DNA from: Salinibius halmophilus
GTDB taxonomy: Bacteria > Pseudomonadota > Gammaproteobacteria > Pseudomonadales > Natronospirillaceae
Length of the DNA: 64,000 bases
NCBI RefSeq assembly: GCF_003577475.1
Contig: NZ_QPEP01000010.1
Location: 120,114 to 184,113 of the forward strand
Direction of reading: 5' to 3'
This document shows positions 46,958 through 56,429 of this stretch, piece after piece. Made by a program: the position numbers and the translations under genes. How positions within the stretch are numbered: position 1 is the stretch's first letter; the number at the start of each line of letters is the position of its first letter. The notes beneath the pieces are model-generated. The model did not search any database. It was not told the DNA's origin and saw nothing but the letters and a program-made list of their open reading frames with translations.

Positions 46958-49581
46958 GCGCGCAGCCAAAAGAGATTTTTCTAAAGGACTATCAACCATC
47001 GGCGTGGAACATTGACCACGTTGACTTGCTGATTCAAATTTTCGAAGAAGAAACCGTTGTTACCAGTAACTTGCGCATTAGTCGCAACCCTGATGGCCCA
47101 AAAGATAAAGACCTTGTGCTGCACGGCGCCGACCTAGAATACGTTGCCACCTCGATTGACGGCGACGAGCGCATTCTAGATGAAAACGTATTCATTGAAG
47201 ATGAAACGCTACGCGTGAAAGACGTACCCGATGCCTTTTTGCTGAACACCGTGGTGCGCATCTATCCAGAAAAGAACACCTCGCTAGAAGGCTTGTATAA
47301 GTCGGGTGGTATGTATTGCACCCAGTGTGAAGCAGAAGGCTTCCGAAAAATTACCTGGTACCTCGACCGCCCAGACGTACTAAGCATTTTTAACACCCGC
47401 ATTGAAGCCGACAAAGAATTATTCCCGGTACTGCTGGCCAACGGTAATGAAATTTCGCGTGGCGACATTCACAACGGCCGCCACTACGTGGCCTGGAAAG
47501 ACCCACACAAAAAACCGGCTTACTTGTTTGCCACCGTTGCTGGCAAGCTAGAAAAAACCACCGACACGTTTACCACCATGAGTGGCAAAGAAGTGAAGTT
47601 GGAGCTATTCGTTGAGCCGCACAACCTAAGCAAAACCGACTTCGCCATGGGTGCGCTAAAACGCTCATTCAAATGGGACGAAGAACGCTTTGGCCGCGAA
47701 TACGACCTAGATATCTTCATGGTAGTGGCAACTGATCACTTCAACATGGGGGCAATGGAAAACAAAGGCCTCAACATCTTTAACTCGGCGGCGGTACTAG
47801 CCAACGAAAAAACCTCGACCGACGCAGACTTTGAGCGCATTGAAGCCATTGTAGGCCACGAGTACTTCCACAACTGGAGTGGTAACCGTGTAACCTGCCG
47901 CGACTGGTTCCAGCTCAGCCTAAAAGAAGGCTTCACGGTATTCCGCGACGCTGAGTTTACTGCTGATCTACACTCACGCCCAATTAAGCGTATTGATGAC
48001 GTGAACATGCTGCGCTCGGCTCAGTTCCCAGAAGACGCAGGCCCAACGGCACACCCAGTGCGCCCGCAAAGCTTTATTGAAATCAACAACTTCTACACCC
48101 TGACCATTTATGAAAAGGGTGCCGAAGTGGTACGCATGATTCACACCTTGTTAGGCGAAGAGAACTTCCGCAAAGGCTCAGATCTATACTTTGACCGTTT
48201 CGACGGCCAAGCCGTGACCACAGAAGACTTTGTGGCCTGCATGGAAGAAGTTAGCGGCATCGACCTAACGCAGTTTAAACTGTGGTACGACTTTGCTGGC
48301 ACACCAGTAGTGACCATTAAAGACGACTACGACGCCACCACAGGCACCTACAAGCTCACCGCGCAGCAAATGGTGCCAGATACGCCAGGGCAAACCAATA
48401 AACCAGCGTTCCACATTCCAGTGAAACTAGGCCTATTGGCTGAAAGCGGCGAAAACCTTACACCAGGTTCAAACGATACCAACTGGGATGCCAAAACCGG
48501 TGTATGGCACCTACGTGACCGTACTCAAACCATTGAGTTCACTGGCCTGAAGAGCAAGCCAGTACCAAGCTTGCTGCGCGATTTCTCGGCACCAGTTAAG
48601 CTGAACTACAACTTCGACCTAGACCAACTTGCATTGCTGGCGCAAAACGACGCCAACGCATTCAACCGTTGGGACGCCGTACAGCGCTTCACTACTCAGC
48701 TGATTCTAGCAGCCGCCGAAGCGGGTACAGAAATTAGTGAAGTTGATGAGCGCCTATTAAAAGCCTACGAGCAGATTCTGGCTGATGAAAACATCGACAA
48801 CGCCATTCGCGCAGCACTGCTAACACTGCCGTCGCGCCCATGGTTGGCCGAGCAAGTAGACAGCATTGACCCAATTGCCATTAACGATGCCCGCCAAAGC
48901 TTGCGTGTGGCCATTGCCAAAGCCATGGCCAAGCCATTGCGCGGTAAGCTAAACAGCATTAAACGCCCAGCCAAATACGAGTTCAAATTCCAAGACGTTG
49001 CCGCCCGCCGCCTACGCGCCGTGCTGTATGCCTACTTGGCCTTGGTAGATGATAAAGTTGTGGCAGAGCTAGAGGCTCAATACAAAGACGCCAACAACTA
49101 CAGCGAGCAAAACGACGCGCTGCAAATTTTGAATGAAGTCGACGACAAAGCCAGCTGGGCAGCCCGCCTAGAAGACTTTATTAAAGAGTGGGGCGATGAC
49201 GCGCAAATGATCGAAGCTTGGCTGAGCCTCAACTCAACCAGCAAGCACGCCGACCTTGCGCACATCACCAAGATGCTCAAACACGAGAAGTTCGACAAAG
49301 GCAACCCAAACCGCGTTCGCCGCCTAATCGGTGCCTTTGCCATGAACAACATCGCTTTCCACGCCAAAGACGGTTCTGGTTATAAGTTCTTGGCCGAGCA
49401 AGTCATCGACACCGACGCCCGCAACCCACAGCTAGCCAGCCGCATGATAGTACCGCTAACCCGCTGGAAGCGTTATGCCGAGCAGTATGCTGGTGAGATG
49501 CGTAGTGCGCTTGAGTTGATTGCTGAGGTGAAGAGCTTGAGCCCTGATTGCTTTGAGATGGTTTCGAAGAGCTTGAAGTGA
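46954..49581 (+). CDS. pepN: Aminopeptidase N (PepN, M1 family)
   Basis: An 875-residue zinc aminopeptidase that trims peptides in the cytosol. The exopeptidase motif is MGAMENKGLNIF near residue 260, and the zinc site is VGHEYFHNWSGNR with the downstream glutamate in LKEGFTVFRDAEF. The C-terminal half is the α-helical domain. Length and motifs match gammaproteobacterial PepN. A terminator follows, after which the accessory region begins. Confidence 0.97.
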   Translation: MSAQPKEIFLKDYQPSAWNIDHVDLLIQIFEEETVVTSNLRISRNPDGPKDKDLVLHGADLEYVATSIDGDERILDENVFIEDETLRVKDVPDAFLLNTVVRIYPEKNTSLEGLYKSGGMYCTQCEAEGFRKITWYLDRPDVLSIFNTRIEADKELFPVLLANGNEISRGDIHNGRHYVAWKDPHKKPAYLFATVAGKLEKTTDTFTTMSGKEVKLELFVEPHNLSKTDFAMGALKRSFKWDEERFGREYDLDIFMVVATDHFNMGAMENKGLNIFNSAAVLANEKTSTDADFERIEAIVGHEYFHNWSGNRVTCRDWFQLSLKEGFTVFRDAEFTADLHSRPIKRIDDVNMLRSAQFPEDAGPTAHPVRPQSFIEINNFYTLTIYEKGAEVVRMIHTLLGEENFRKGSDLYFDRFDGQAVTTEDFVACMEEVSGIDLTQFKLWYDFAGTPVVTIKDDYDATTGTYKLTAQQMVPDTPGQTNKPAFHIPVKLGLLAESGENLTPGSNDTNWDAKTGVWHLRDRTQTIEFTGLKSKPVPSLLRDFSAPVKLNYNFDLDQLALLAQNDANAFNRWDAVQRFTTQLILAAAEAGTEISEVDERLLKAYEQILADENIDNAIRAALLTLPSRPWLAEQVDSIDPIAINDARQSLRVAIAKAMAKPLRGKLNSIKRPAKYEFKFQDVAARRLRAVLYAYLALVDDKVVAELEAQYKDANNYSEQNDALQILNEVDDKASWAARLEDFIKEWGDDAQMIEAWLSLNSTSKHADLAHITKMLKHEKFDKGNPNRVRRLIGAFAMNNIAFHAKDGSGYKFLAEQVIDTDARNPQLASRMIVPLTRWKRYAEQYAGEMRSALELIAEVKSLSPDCFEMVSKSLK

Positions 49582-49616
49582 TTTGAGCTTTTTAGAGCTT
49601 AGTTGATTTGAGTTGG

Positions 49617-49643
49617 AACCCGGCGCTTGCGCCGGGTTTTTTT
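49617..49643 (+). terminator. Rho-independent terminator after pepN
   Basis: AACCCGGCGC and GCGCCGGGTT form a 10-bp stem with a TT loop, followed by a run of T. It ends the nadK-pepN unit and separates it from the leftward defence operon. Confidence 0.9.
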
Positions 49644-49646
49644 ATG

Positions 49647-50852
49647 TTAAGTATCAGATTGCTTTGCTTGAAAAATTTCCTCTATTAGGGCGAATGTGAA
49701 ACTTGTACTTGTATAGGCGGCATAGTTCTGAATATCGTCATTCTTTTCGGGGTCAGCAAAATCACAGACTGATTTTATGACGGCAGCCAGTTTTGGTGGA
49801 GTAGCTGAAAGCTCTGCCGCAGTGCAGAATCCAAATCCCTCCATCTCGATACCAATCGTTTTTCGGTGCTGCGCTTTAATAGACTCCACAATCTCTGGGT
49901 TTTCTAGCACAACTGAGCCGGTAGCAATAGGACCTAGGTGAGCACTTAACGATTTCTCAGGTTTATTAGCAGGCCAATTTGTATAGATTCTTTGAAGTGT
50001 GTTTCCATTAGAGACGAGATTTTTAACGAGGTTTCGGTACTTTGGGTTAATGGCGATTTGGTTAGGAGCAGCTTTGAACTCATGTTTACCATCTTTAATC
50101 GTTGCCTTTCCTGATCCCCAGTCCCAGACAAGGTCGGCAACTAATATGTCACCTAATGCTACTTTCCCTTCTATTCCTGCTGCAATACCTGTCATAAATA
50201 AATAGTCTGGTTGGAGAATATCCAAAACCTGGCTTGTAGTCACGCTAGCAGAGGCTATGCCCATTCTGGGGCAGCTAATTGCAGCTAACTTTAGGGCATT
50301 TTGCCCTATTAGAAGTTCACCAACATGACAAGTAGCATCAGTAGTGCCCAGGTTTCTTTCAACCCAGGAGTAGGGCGTCCGTAACACCGCTTCAAGCTCA
50401 CAATGTTGAAGCGCAGTAACAATTGCAATGTCTACTTTCTCAATCGGTTTGCTCTGATATTCGATTCTTGACTTTAATAAAGTACATAATTCCGACATAT
50501 CATGTTCGCAACAGACTATTGGCCAGCCTCTATTTTGGAAATATGTAATAGAATCTTCATATGTTTTAGTGTGGGTTGTAGCTCCAATAATGAAACCTGG
50601 CTTCTTGATTTTTGGGCGAACTGATAATTGCTCAACTAAAATCCTTCCTCCTTCTTCGTTTATTTGCTCGCCAAGTCTTATTGGAAGTTGGATGTCTGTT
50701 ACTAATATTTCAAAGTGTATTTTCGCTAGTAAAGAGTTAGCTTCACTTACAGAATGAACAGATATTATCTCCCAGTCAGGATTTTCACTAAATAATCCAG
50801 CTACTTCTTTTATGATGCTATAGTTGTCATCAACGACTAAAATTTTATTCAT
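49647..50852 (-). CDS. dtcC: Receiver-PNP fusion effector (DtcC-like ATP nucleosidase)
   Basis: A 401-residue fusion of an N-terminal receiver domain and a C-terminal phosphorylase-superfamily (PNP) domain. The receiver has MNKILVVDDN and phospho-acceptor Asp53 in LVTDIQLPI. The PNP half starts VDIAIVTALQHCELEAVL near residue 140 and has TGIAAGIEGKVALGDILVAD, then GIEMEGFGF and KSVCDFADPEKND, the base- and ribose-binding segments of nucleosidases. This is the layout of DtcC, the Detocs effector that hydrolyses ATP to adenine and ribose triphosphate. Its ATG follows the dtcB stop directly with AGGAGA ahead. Substrate and activity are inferred. Confidence 0.88.
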   Translation of the reverse strand: MNKILVVDDNYSIIKEVAGLFSENPDWEIISVHSVSEANSLLAKIHFEILVTDIQLPIRLGEQINEEGGRILVEQLSVRPKIKKPGFIIGATTHTKTYEDSITYFQNRGWPIVCCEHDMSELCTLLKSRIEYQSKPIEKVDIAIVTALQHCELEAVLRTPYSWVERNLGTTDATCHVGELLIGQNALKLAAISCPRMGIASASVTTSQVLDILQPDYLFMTGIAAGIEGKVALGDILVADLVWDWGSGKATIKDGKHEFKAAPNQIAINPKYRNLVKNLVSNGNTLQRIYTNWPANKPEKSLSAHLGPIATGSVVLENPEIVESIKAQHRKTIGIEMEGFGFCTAAELSATPPKLAAVIKSVCDFADPEKNDDIQNYAAYTSTSFTFALIEEIFQAKQSDT

Positions 50853-51299
50853 TTAGACTCTCCTGATTATGTTTCTTAATTCAGATTTCCATTCTCTAGA
50901 TATTGAGCTGTAGAATACGCCACCTAAGTAAAGATTTTCGAAATCGTTGGACAGTTTTGAGTTTAAGTCCCCTAAGCTAATTGACCCTTCATCGAATTTT
51001 GAATACTGGGTAATAACAATGACGGAGGTTTTTATATCCCTAATCTTGATTTGAGTGAGAACTTCAATTCCACCAAAGCTCTTTGGCGATTCCCCTACTG
51101 CACTGCTAGTGTCAGGGTCAAAACTTGGCATGCTCATGTCTAGTATTACAAGCTCGTATCTTTCATTTGTAATGAGTAATTTAAGAGCTGAACGAATGGA
51201 TCTAGCATGATCTAATACTGAAGGAGAGAACTCATTCTCGAGAAAATTCTTGATATCACTATATTTTTCATCTTGGTCCTCTACAATTAGTATATTCAT
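50853..51299 (-). CDS. dtcB: Stand-alone receiver protein (DtcB-like phosphate sink)
   Basis: A 148-residue single receiver domain, MNILIVEDQD at the start, phospho-acceptor Asp54 in LVILDMSMPSF, and the SVIVITQYS segment near residue 94. No output domain is attached. In Detocs the equivalent protein DtcB drains phosphate from the kinase and so keeps the effector quiet. A long insert after the acceptor (residues 60-75) is unusual for a plain CheY-like protein. Its ATG overlaps the dtcA stop by 4 nt (ATGA) and it abuts dtcC. Confidence 0.85.
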   Translation of the reverse strand: MNILIVEDQDEKYSDIKNFLENEFSPSVLDHARSIRSALKLLITNERYELVILDMSMPSFDPDTSSAVGESPKSFGGIEVLTQIKIRDIKTSVIVITQYSKFDEGSISLGDLNSKLSNDFENLYLGGVFYSSISREWKSELRNIIRRV

Positions 51300-54200
51300 T
51301 GCGTCCAGCCTCCTTTATGCTTGTGCATTGAAATTTCAACACTAAATGAATTGTTGTCGTACTGTATATCCAATTCGTGATCGATATTTAGGTCTTTCTG
51401 TATGATTTTCCATAATTTGAAAAACCCAGTTCCACCCTCATATGATTGCGTAGTTTGTGCAATGGATTCATCTCCATATGCTTCAAGAATGAAACTTATG
51501 TCATTTTTATTTATGGTGTTTGGAGCGATATTGTTTTCGACTCTTATTGTTAATGTTTCTTCCAGGTTTTTTATGAAGCATGATATTTTTAGTTCATCTC
51601 TGGGAATTCCGGATTTTGAAAGTGCATTTTCAAATAATATGCCGAATATGTCGACAAAGCTACTCAGTTTTCGCATGTTTAATCGAGGGATGTTTCCTTC
51701 AATTTTATGGTTGTAGCCAATAGCTAAACTATTTGCAGATATATCTGTTGCAACAAATAGTTCGAAATCTTCATCATCTGCGAGTTCGCTTCGATGAAAC
51801 CAAGATGAAACTAACTCGTACTGGCTATGAAGGTGTACTATTGTACGATCGATAGAATTGCTTAGTTCATATTGAAGCTCAGTTGTTATTCCATAGGTGG
51901 TGATGTCACTTTTTAAATTTGTAAGAAGTAACTTCATTTGGGGATATGATTTTGAAAAGAGGCTCTCTCTAACTTCCTTTAAGTTCCATTCTGTCTTCAA
52001 CCAAAGCCAGTTAATTGCCGTGGCTACAAAATCGTCATACGAGGGAGACGGAGGCAACATTTTTTGAACATACATTGGCTCGATTGGTGATATCGAGTAC
52101 TTAAATAAACCTGTACTCTTTTTGGTGAATTTATTGTCCCCAGAGAGATCGACATCAATTTGAATTTGAAGCCAGGAATCATTTAACTCAGATATCACTT
52201 CATCAACTTTCTTTGAGAATGATCTTATTAGAGAAACGATTTTCTCCAACTGAACCTTATCGTTTTTACATTCAATTTTCCACTTTTTAGAAAGTTCATC
52301 CTTTTTTGGCGATATGTACAATCCTTCTGAAATAAATGAATTTCTTAAGGTGGTAGGAAGAACGCCATGACGGATTCTTGTACTCAAATGATTGTTTAAC
52401 CCGCTCTCACCAAGGGCGAACTCATCACGAACCATTTTTAGCAGACTTAGAAAAATGGAACTTCTTTTTGATAAAATAAGATCTACTGGATATATTATGC
52501 TAACTGATTTTGCAAAGCTTGAATCGGACAATATTTCAGTTGATGTTTTTTCTTCAATAATTGATTTTAATTCGTTGTAAGTTTTTTCTTCAATATGCCA
52601 GAGTCTATCCTCTTCATGGTTTAAAAAGTGTCCAAAAAGATCCCTGTATTGGTCTGAATTTCGACCTTCTAGATTTGGTGTTTCGACAAAAATGCGACTG
52701 TTATCAACCTTTTCTTGAGCTCGCTTGATTGTTCTCGACTTATTTATGTTTCTTATTTCAGAAGATAATTTTTCTTTATTCCCTTCTTTTCTAATTAGAT
52801 GCTGGCAAATTTCGACTCTACAATCCTCAATATGCAAGAGGTTATCAAACTCTAAATGCAGTTTCATTATTTCTGGTATGCATACGTATTCAAAGAAGTA
52901 ATTGAGCCGTCTTTTACCAAATCCTGCTTCTTGCTGGAACAGGTCAGTAGGGAACCTAGCATTGTTCTTTGATAGGAATACTTCAAATGAATACCTTAGA
53001 TCTTCTAGGTGGGAACCTCCTGATAACTCAGAGTAGACACGAAGGAATATTGGATAATCAATAGAGCTTGAGCTTTTGTAGCTTTCTAAAGCTAGGTTTT
53101 TTATGTTCTCAATATCTAGATCACTTGAACTTTCATCAGAAAAATAGCTGTCCAAGAAAATACTCAGTACTTTTTCTGTTTTCTTTTGTTTTATTAGAGA
53201 TTCAGTTCTAAAGTATCTTGCTTTGGCTCGAAGGTACTTGTCATCTGATTTTTCCAAATTAAGAAATATATTCTCTGATTGGCTGTAACGACCGTTTGAA
53301 AATAAATTTTTACCATAAAAATACTGGCGGAATGATTCAGAGACTCTTGTGTTTGTGAATTTCTTTGTAGGACCATTTGTGTACTTGTATATGCTGACAG
53401 CGGATCCATATTTTGAATGGCTTGTAATTTTCCCTAAAATGCTTTCCGCTGCTTCCCTATCGAATATTTCCATACGTTCAGGGTTAGCTGATCCATTCCA
53501 TAAGTGAAATGCTCTTCTTGCTTGATCTCTGCTGTCTTTTTTAATATAGGGCTTTTTAGTTTGAAGGAATAAGTTAAGACACTGAAACCATATTATGGTT
53601 CGGTACTTGTAGCAAAGAGAAACAAGGTTCTGATATGCCTTTTCCGAGTCAACAGAGTTAGTTATTATTGATTTTATTTTTCCTGTAATATCTCCAATTA
53701 GGCCTTTCTTTATTAGTGTTTCTTCTCGTATGTCAGACTTTACGATTGTAATGTAGTCATGGAAGTTGTAGTTATGTAGACCTTTAGAATTGGCGATGCT
53801 GCATATTTTTTTGAACTTTCCTTCGTTGTATAGGTCATAAAGCTCGATGTTATTGTCTTCAATTAATACATCTTTTGTACAATTTGTTATGTTAGTGTGA
53901 AAGTTTGAAAATATAGGTAGGTGGATGCTCCGGTTTAATATTTTTGAAGCGATTTTATACTTCTTTAGTTCGGTATTGGTTGCTTGAGAGAATATGATTG
54001 TTATGATTGAGGTGATTGAATTGAATAGGTCGAATACAGAGTTTCCTCCATCAAGTATTAGTACCTTGCTAAGGTCATTATTACGGTATATGTCAAGAGA
54101 GAATAAGTGGAAAAGTAGGTATTCACGAATGTTAGGATTAGCGTTTCTTATAATGTCATTTTTGAATCTTCTTTCGGAGCTAATGAATATCTCTTCTTCA

Positions 54201-54706
54201 TTAGATAACTTATGAAAATTCTTTAGTACAACGTGCTGAAGTGTTCTCTCTTTGCATGGATTGGACTTTTCGCTTTCATCGAGGAGAGAATTTCGTGTAG
54301 TTGTATACCAAAAAGAACCGCTGTAATCATGGGAGTTTCTCTCTAATTGGTTCAATGCTTCTGGTATATCACCCGTCAAAATTATTTTTCCAAGTATTAT
54401 GTTGTCTTGGATATATTTATCAATCTTGCTCTTTTCTAATTCAAGTCTTGAAATACTCCAATACAAAGCATGTGAAAAATTCGTTTTCGGTAGTCTTTCG
54501 TCAAAGGCATCACATAAGTCATCAGATAACCTGGTTTTTAGCATTGGTCTGAAAAATCTATGATTAGCGACTTTTTGTATATTACGCCCTACGTCTAGAT
54601 CACTTTGCTCACTAAAGTATTTGTAACGAGCCATTCCGGAATTATTGGAAGACATTATTAGAGCATCTATTGGGTCAATTCCTTTCCTTCTGCGGTGTTT
54701 AGCCAT
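51296..54706 (-). CDS. dtcA: Large sensor histidine kinase (DtcA-like)
   Basis: A 1,136-residue protein with no membrane helices. Residues 1 to about 900 are helical with TPR-like stretches (for example FSNGRYSQSENIFLNLEKSD near residue 470). The C-terminus is a GHKL ATPase: N-box FGILFENALSKSG (Asn near 1027) and a G-box EGGTGFFKLWKI (about 1090-1100). Histidines near 958, 960 and 971 are candidates for the phosphorylated residue. It fits DtcA, the Detocs kinase with a TPR sensor. The gene is strikingly AT-rich against its neighbours. The start is ATG 54706, with AGGA some distance upstream. The phage signal it senses is unknown. Confidence 0.82.
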   Translation of the reverse strand: MAKHRRRKGIDPIDALIMSSNNSGMARYKYFSEQSDLDVGRNIQKVANHRFFRPMLKTRLSDDLCDAFDERLPKTNFSHALYWSISRLELEKSKIDKYIQDNIILGKIILTGDIPEALNQLERNSHDYSGSFWYTTTRNSLLDESEKSNPCKERTLQHVVLKNFHKLSNEEEIFISSERRFKNDIIRNANPNIREYLLFHLFSLDIYRNNDLSKVLILDGGNSVFDLFNSITSIITIIFSQATNTELKKYKIASKILNRSIHLPIFSNFHTNITNCTKDVLIEDNNIELYDLYNEGKFKKICSIANSKGLHNYNFHDYITIVKSDIREETLIKKGLIGDITGKIKSIITNSVDSEKAYQNLVSLCYKYRTIIWFQCLNLFLQTKKPYIKKDSRDQARRAFHLWNGSANPERMEIFDREAAESILGKITSHSKYGSAVSIYKYTNGPTKKFTNTRVSESFRQYFYGKNLFSNGRYSQSENIFLNLEKSDDKYLRAKARYFRTESLIKQKKTEKVLSIFLDSYFSDESSSDLDIENIKNLALESYKSSSSIDYPIFLRVYSELSGGSHLEDLRYSFEVFLSKNNARFPTDLFQQEAGFGKRRLNYFFEYVCIPEIMKLHLEFDNLLHIEDCRVEICQHLIRKEGNKEKLSSEIRNINKSRTIKRAQEKVDNSRIFVETPNLEGRNSDQYRDLFGHFLNHEEDRLWHIEEKTYNELKSIIEEKTSTEILSDSSFAKSVSIIYPVDLILSKRSSIFLSLLKMVRDEFALGESGLNNHLSTRIRHGVLPTTLRNSFISEGLYISPKKDELSKKWKIECKNDKVQLEKIVSLIRSFSKKVDEVISELNDSWLQIQIDVDLSGDNKFTKKSTGLFKYSISPIEPMYVQKMLPPSPSYDDFVATAINWLWLKTEWNLKEVRESLFSKSYPQMKLLLTNLKSDITTYGITTELQYELSNSIDRTIVHLHSQYELVSSWFHRSELADDEDFELFVATDISANSLAIGYNHKIEGNIPRLNMRKLSSFVDIFGILFENALSKSGIPRDELKISCFIKNLEETLTIRVENNIAPNTINKNDISFILEAYGDESIAQTTQSYEGGTGFFKLWKIIQKDLNIDHELDIQYDNNSFSVEISMHKHKGGWTQ

Positions 54707-54849
54707 GCTTCTGGTCGTTCCTTTTTAGGTGTCATTGTGACCATTTTTACCCGAAATTTTTCATGAAAACAATTGCATAAATCAAATGATAGAATGACGA
54801 GAGTATCTAGAGGAAGAAAATAACTAGGAACCAACTAGGGACAGGTAAT

Positions 54850-54961
54850 AACTAGGGACAGTCACTTGCAGAAAGCCCAATTTCATCAGCAAATTGGGCT
54901 TTGCAACTAACTAGAGACAGTCACTCCACGAAAGCCCAATTTTTTCAGCAGATTGGGCTTT
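54850..54961. repeat. RAYT-associated hairpin repeats
   Basis: Two hairpins, AAAGCCCAATTT...AAATTGGGCTTT at 54872-54902 and AAAGCCCAAT...ATTGGGCTTT at 54931-54961, are each preceded by CTAGGGACAGTCACT or CTAGAGACAGTCACT. Similar hairpins and boxes recur at 57621 and 59309 near the second transposase copy. They are probably the REP-type ends recognised by the adjacent transposase. The rest of 54707-55095 shows no gene. Confidence 0.75.
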
Positions 54962-55095
54962 GTCACATCAAATATTCAGTTTTTGAGCCAAAAGAAGCCG
55001 TAGATCAGCCGATAATTCTCATTACCGCATGATTAATAGTGCTTTTTGAAGGCTTCGCTGAATTCAGCGCATGGGAAAGCTTGGTTTAGGCAGTG

Positions 55096-56139
55096 TTAAC
55101 CAAATAGTTTGGTAGATCGTGGCATCCGGGGTATTCGTGTGCTGCCGCGAGAGCGGTGGAATTTTTCTCGATTGGCAGAGCTGCCGAGTGCTCCATGCGC
55201 TTGGCCGAGTTCGGTGCAAACCGAATGCCATTGGCTATGATCAAAGTCGAGTGCTTCGAGCAATGGCGGCACGCTTTCATCTACTGCACCTTTTTTGCCT
55301 TCTTTTACAATTCTGCTCGACCAATCTAATAGATCCATATACGCCAAGTAAGTTACGGGCAGGGTACCTGTGCGGTAGAAGTTGTATTGGTTGGTGTTAT
55401 CTTCTGGCGTGATAAAGTTCATTAATGGCTTTAACGAACGCTGATGAGGTTCTGTGTATGCGTTGGTTCTTTCCTGATTACCGCTACTGTAATAGTTGTC
55501 TCCAGGAAAGCTACACCCATGAATGCGTTCATACGCACTGGTAAAAATACTGTCTGGAACGGTTTTGGCCATTTGAGCGCGAATAGGATTAAGATCCACA
55601 TAAACCATTGCTGCGAGCAGGGCTTTTTCATCGAGCAATGGTTGCGACTTAAATCGGCCTTCCCAAAAGTGGCCGGTGCATCCATCTTCTTTATTTGCTT
55701 TATGCGCGATGTGCTCGTTTAAGCACTTCATAAACCAAGAAATATTGCTTAGCCGTTTGCGCCAGGTATCCAATGTCGCTTGCGCAATTTCTTTCACTTG
55801 TTGGTTACCATCAAGGTAGCGATCAACCGCCTTGCTACCAACAAATACTAGCTTCCAACGTGCGGCTATCTCTGCTTCCGTTAGGCCATCCACTTCGGCT
55901 TGGTTTATGTGCAAAACTAGGTGGTAGTGATTCGACATGATTGCATAGGCGGCTACGTCAATGCAGAAAGCACTCGCCAGCAAGCGCACACGGTCGAGAA
56001 TCCAAGATCGCCTGTGTTCAAATGATTTGCCTGTTTGCTTATCTTTGCCACACAAAAATGACCGTCGCACACAACGCTCAACGCAGTGATAGTACGGCGT
56101 GATGTTCAGATTAATCTGTAACTTGCGAGCAATGGTCAT
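55096..56139 (-). CDS. REP-associated tyrosine transposase (Y1_Tnp/RAYT)
   Basis: A 347-residue single-strand transposase of the RAYT group (IS200-like Y1 fold). The HUH motif is in [10 protein letters not shown] near residue 90, and the N-terminus [23 protein letters not shown] is typical of this group. An active-site tyrosine should lie in the helical region after residue 110. ATG 56139 has AGAGG ahead (AGAGGTAAAACC); the extra 16 residues of the frame are not included. Upstream hairpins and GGGACAG boxes support mobility. A decayed copy is at 57762-58185. Confidence 0.9.
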   Translation of the reverse strand: MTIARKLQINLNITPYYHCVERCVRRSFLCGKDKQTGKSFEHRRSWILDRVRLLASAFCIDVAAYAIMSNHYHLVLHINQAEVDGLTEAEIAARWKLVFVGSKAVDRYLDGNQQVKEIAQATLDTWRKRLSNISWFMKCLNEHIAHKANKEDGCTGHFWEGRFKSQPLLDEKALLAAMVYVDLNPIRAQMAKTVPDSIFTSAYERIHGCSFPGDNYYSSGNQERTNAYTEPHQRSLKPLMNFITPEDNTNQYNFYRTGTLPVTYLAYMDLLDWSSRIVKEGKKGAVDESVPPLLEALDFDHSQWHSVCTELGQAHGALGSSANREKFHRSRGSTRIPRMPRSTKLFG

Positions 56140-56429
56140 GGTTTTACCTCTGCTATTAAAAGTAGTGGTAAAATATACAGTCATCAAGTATTTGTGATTG
56201 GGTTATTATAAAAAATATAAAAATAATGAAAAAAAGATAATATAAATATCCAAAAAATGTACTAATTATAATAAAAGTATATAGCGAAATATTCGACAGT
56301 CTAACCGTTAGGCATTTGCAAAAGTAATGAGGTGAACACGTGCGAGGTCGATGTTTTGCTTGGCCTGCCTTGACTGTAGTTTAATGAGTGCCCTCGGTTC
56401 GAACATGATCTGCATTGGGTCTGCTGCGG

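Noticed and set aside
54707..54780. Sigma-70 promoter of the defence operon
   Set aside because: Several AT-rich -35/-10 pairs are possible on the minus strand (for example TTGTTT with TAAAAA at 17 nt) and none is clearly better.
54850..54961. CRISPR-like array of hairpins
   Set aside because: Only two units with palindromic cores and no spacers of even length; they fit transposase-linked REP sequences, and no cas genes exist in the window.
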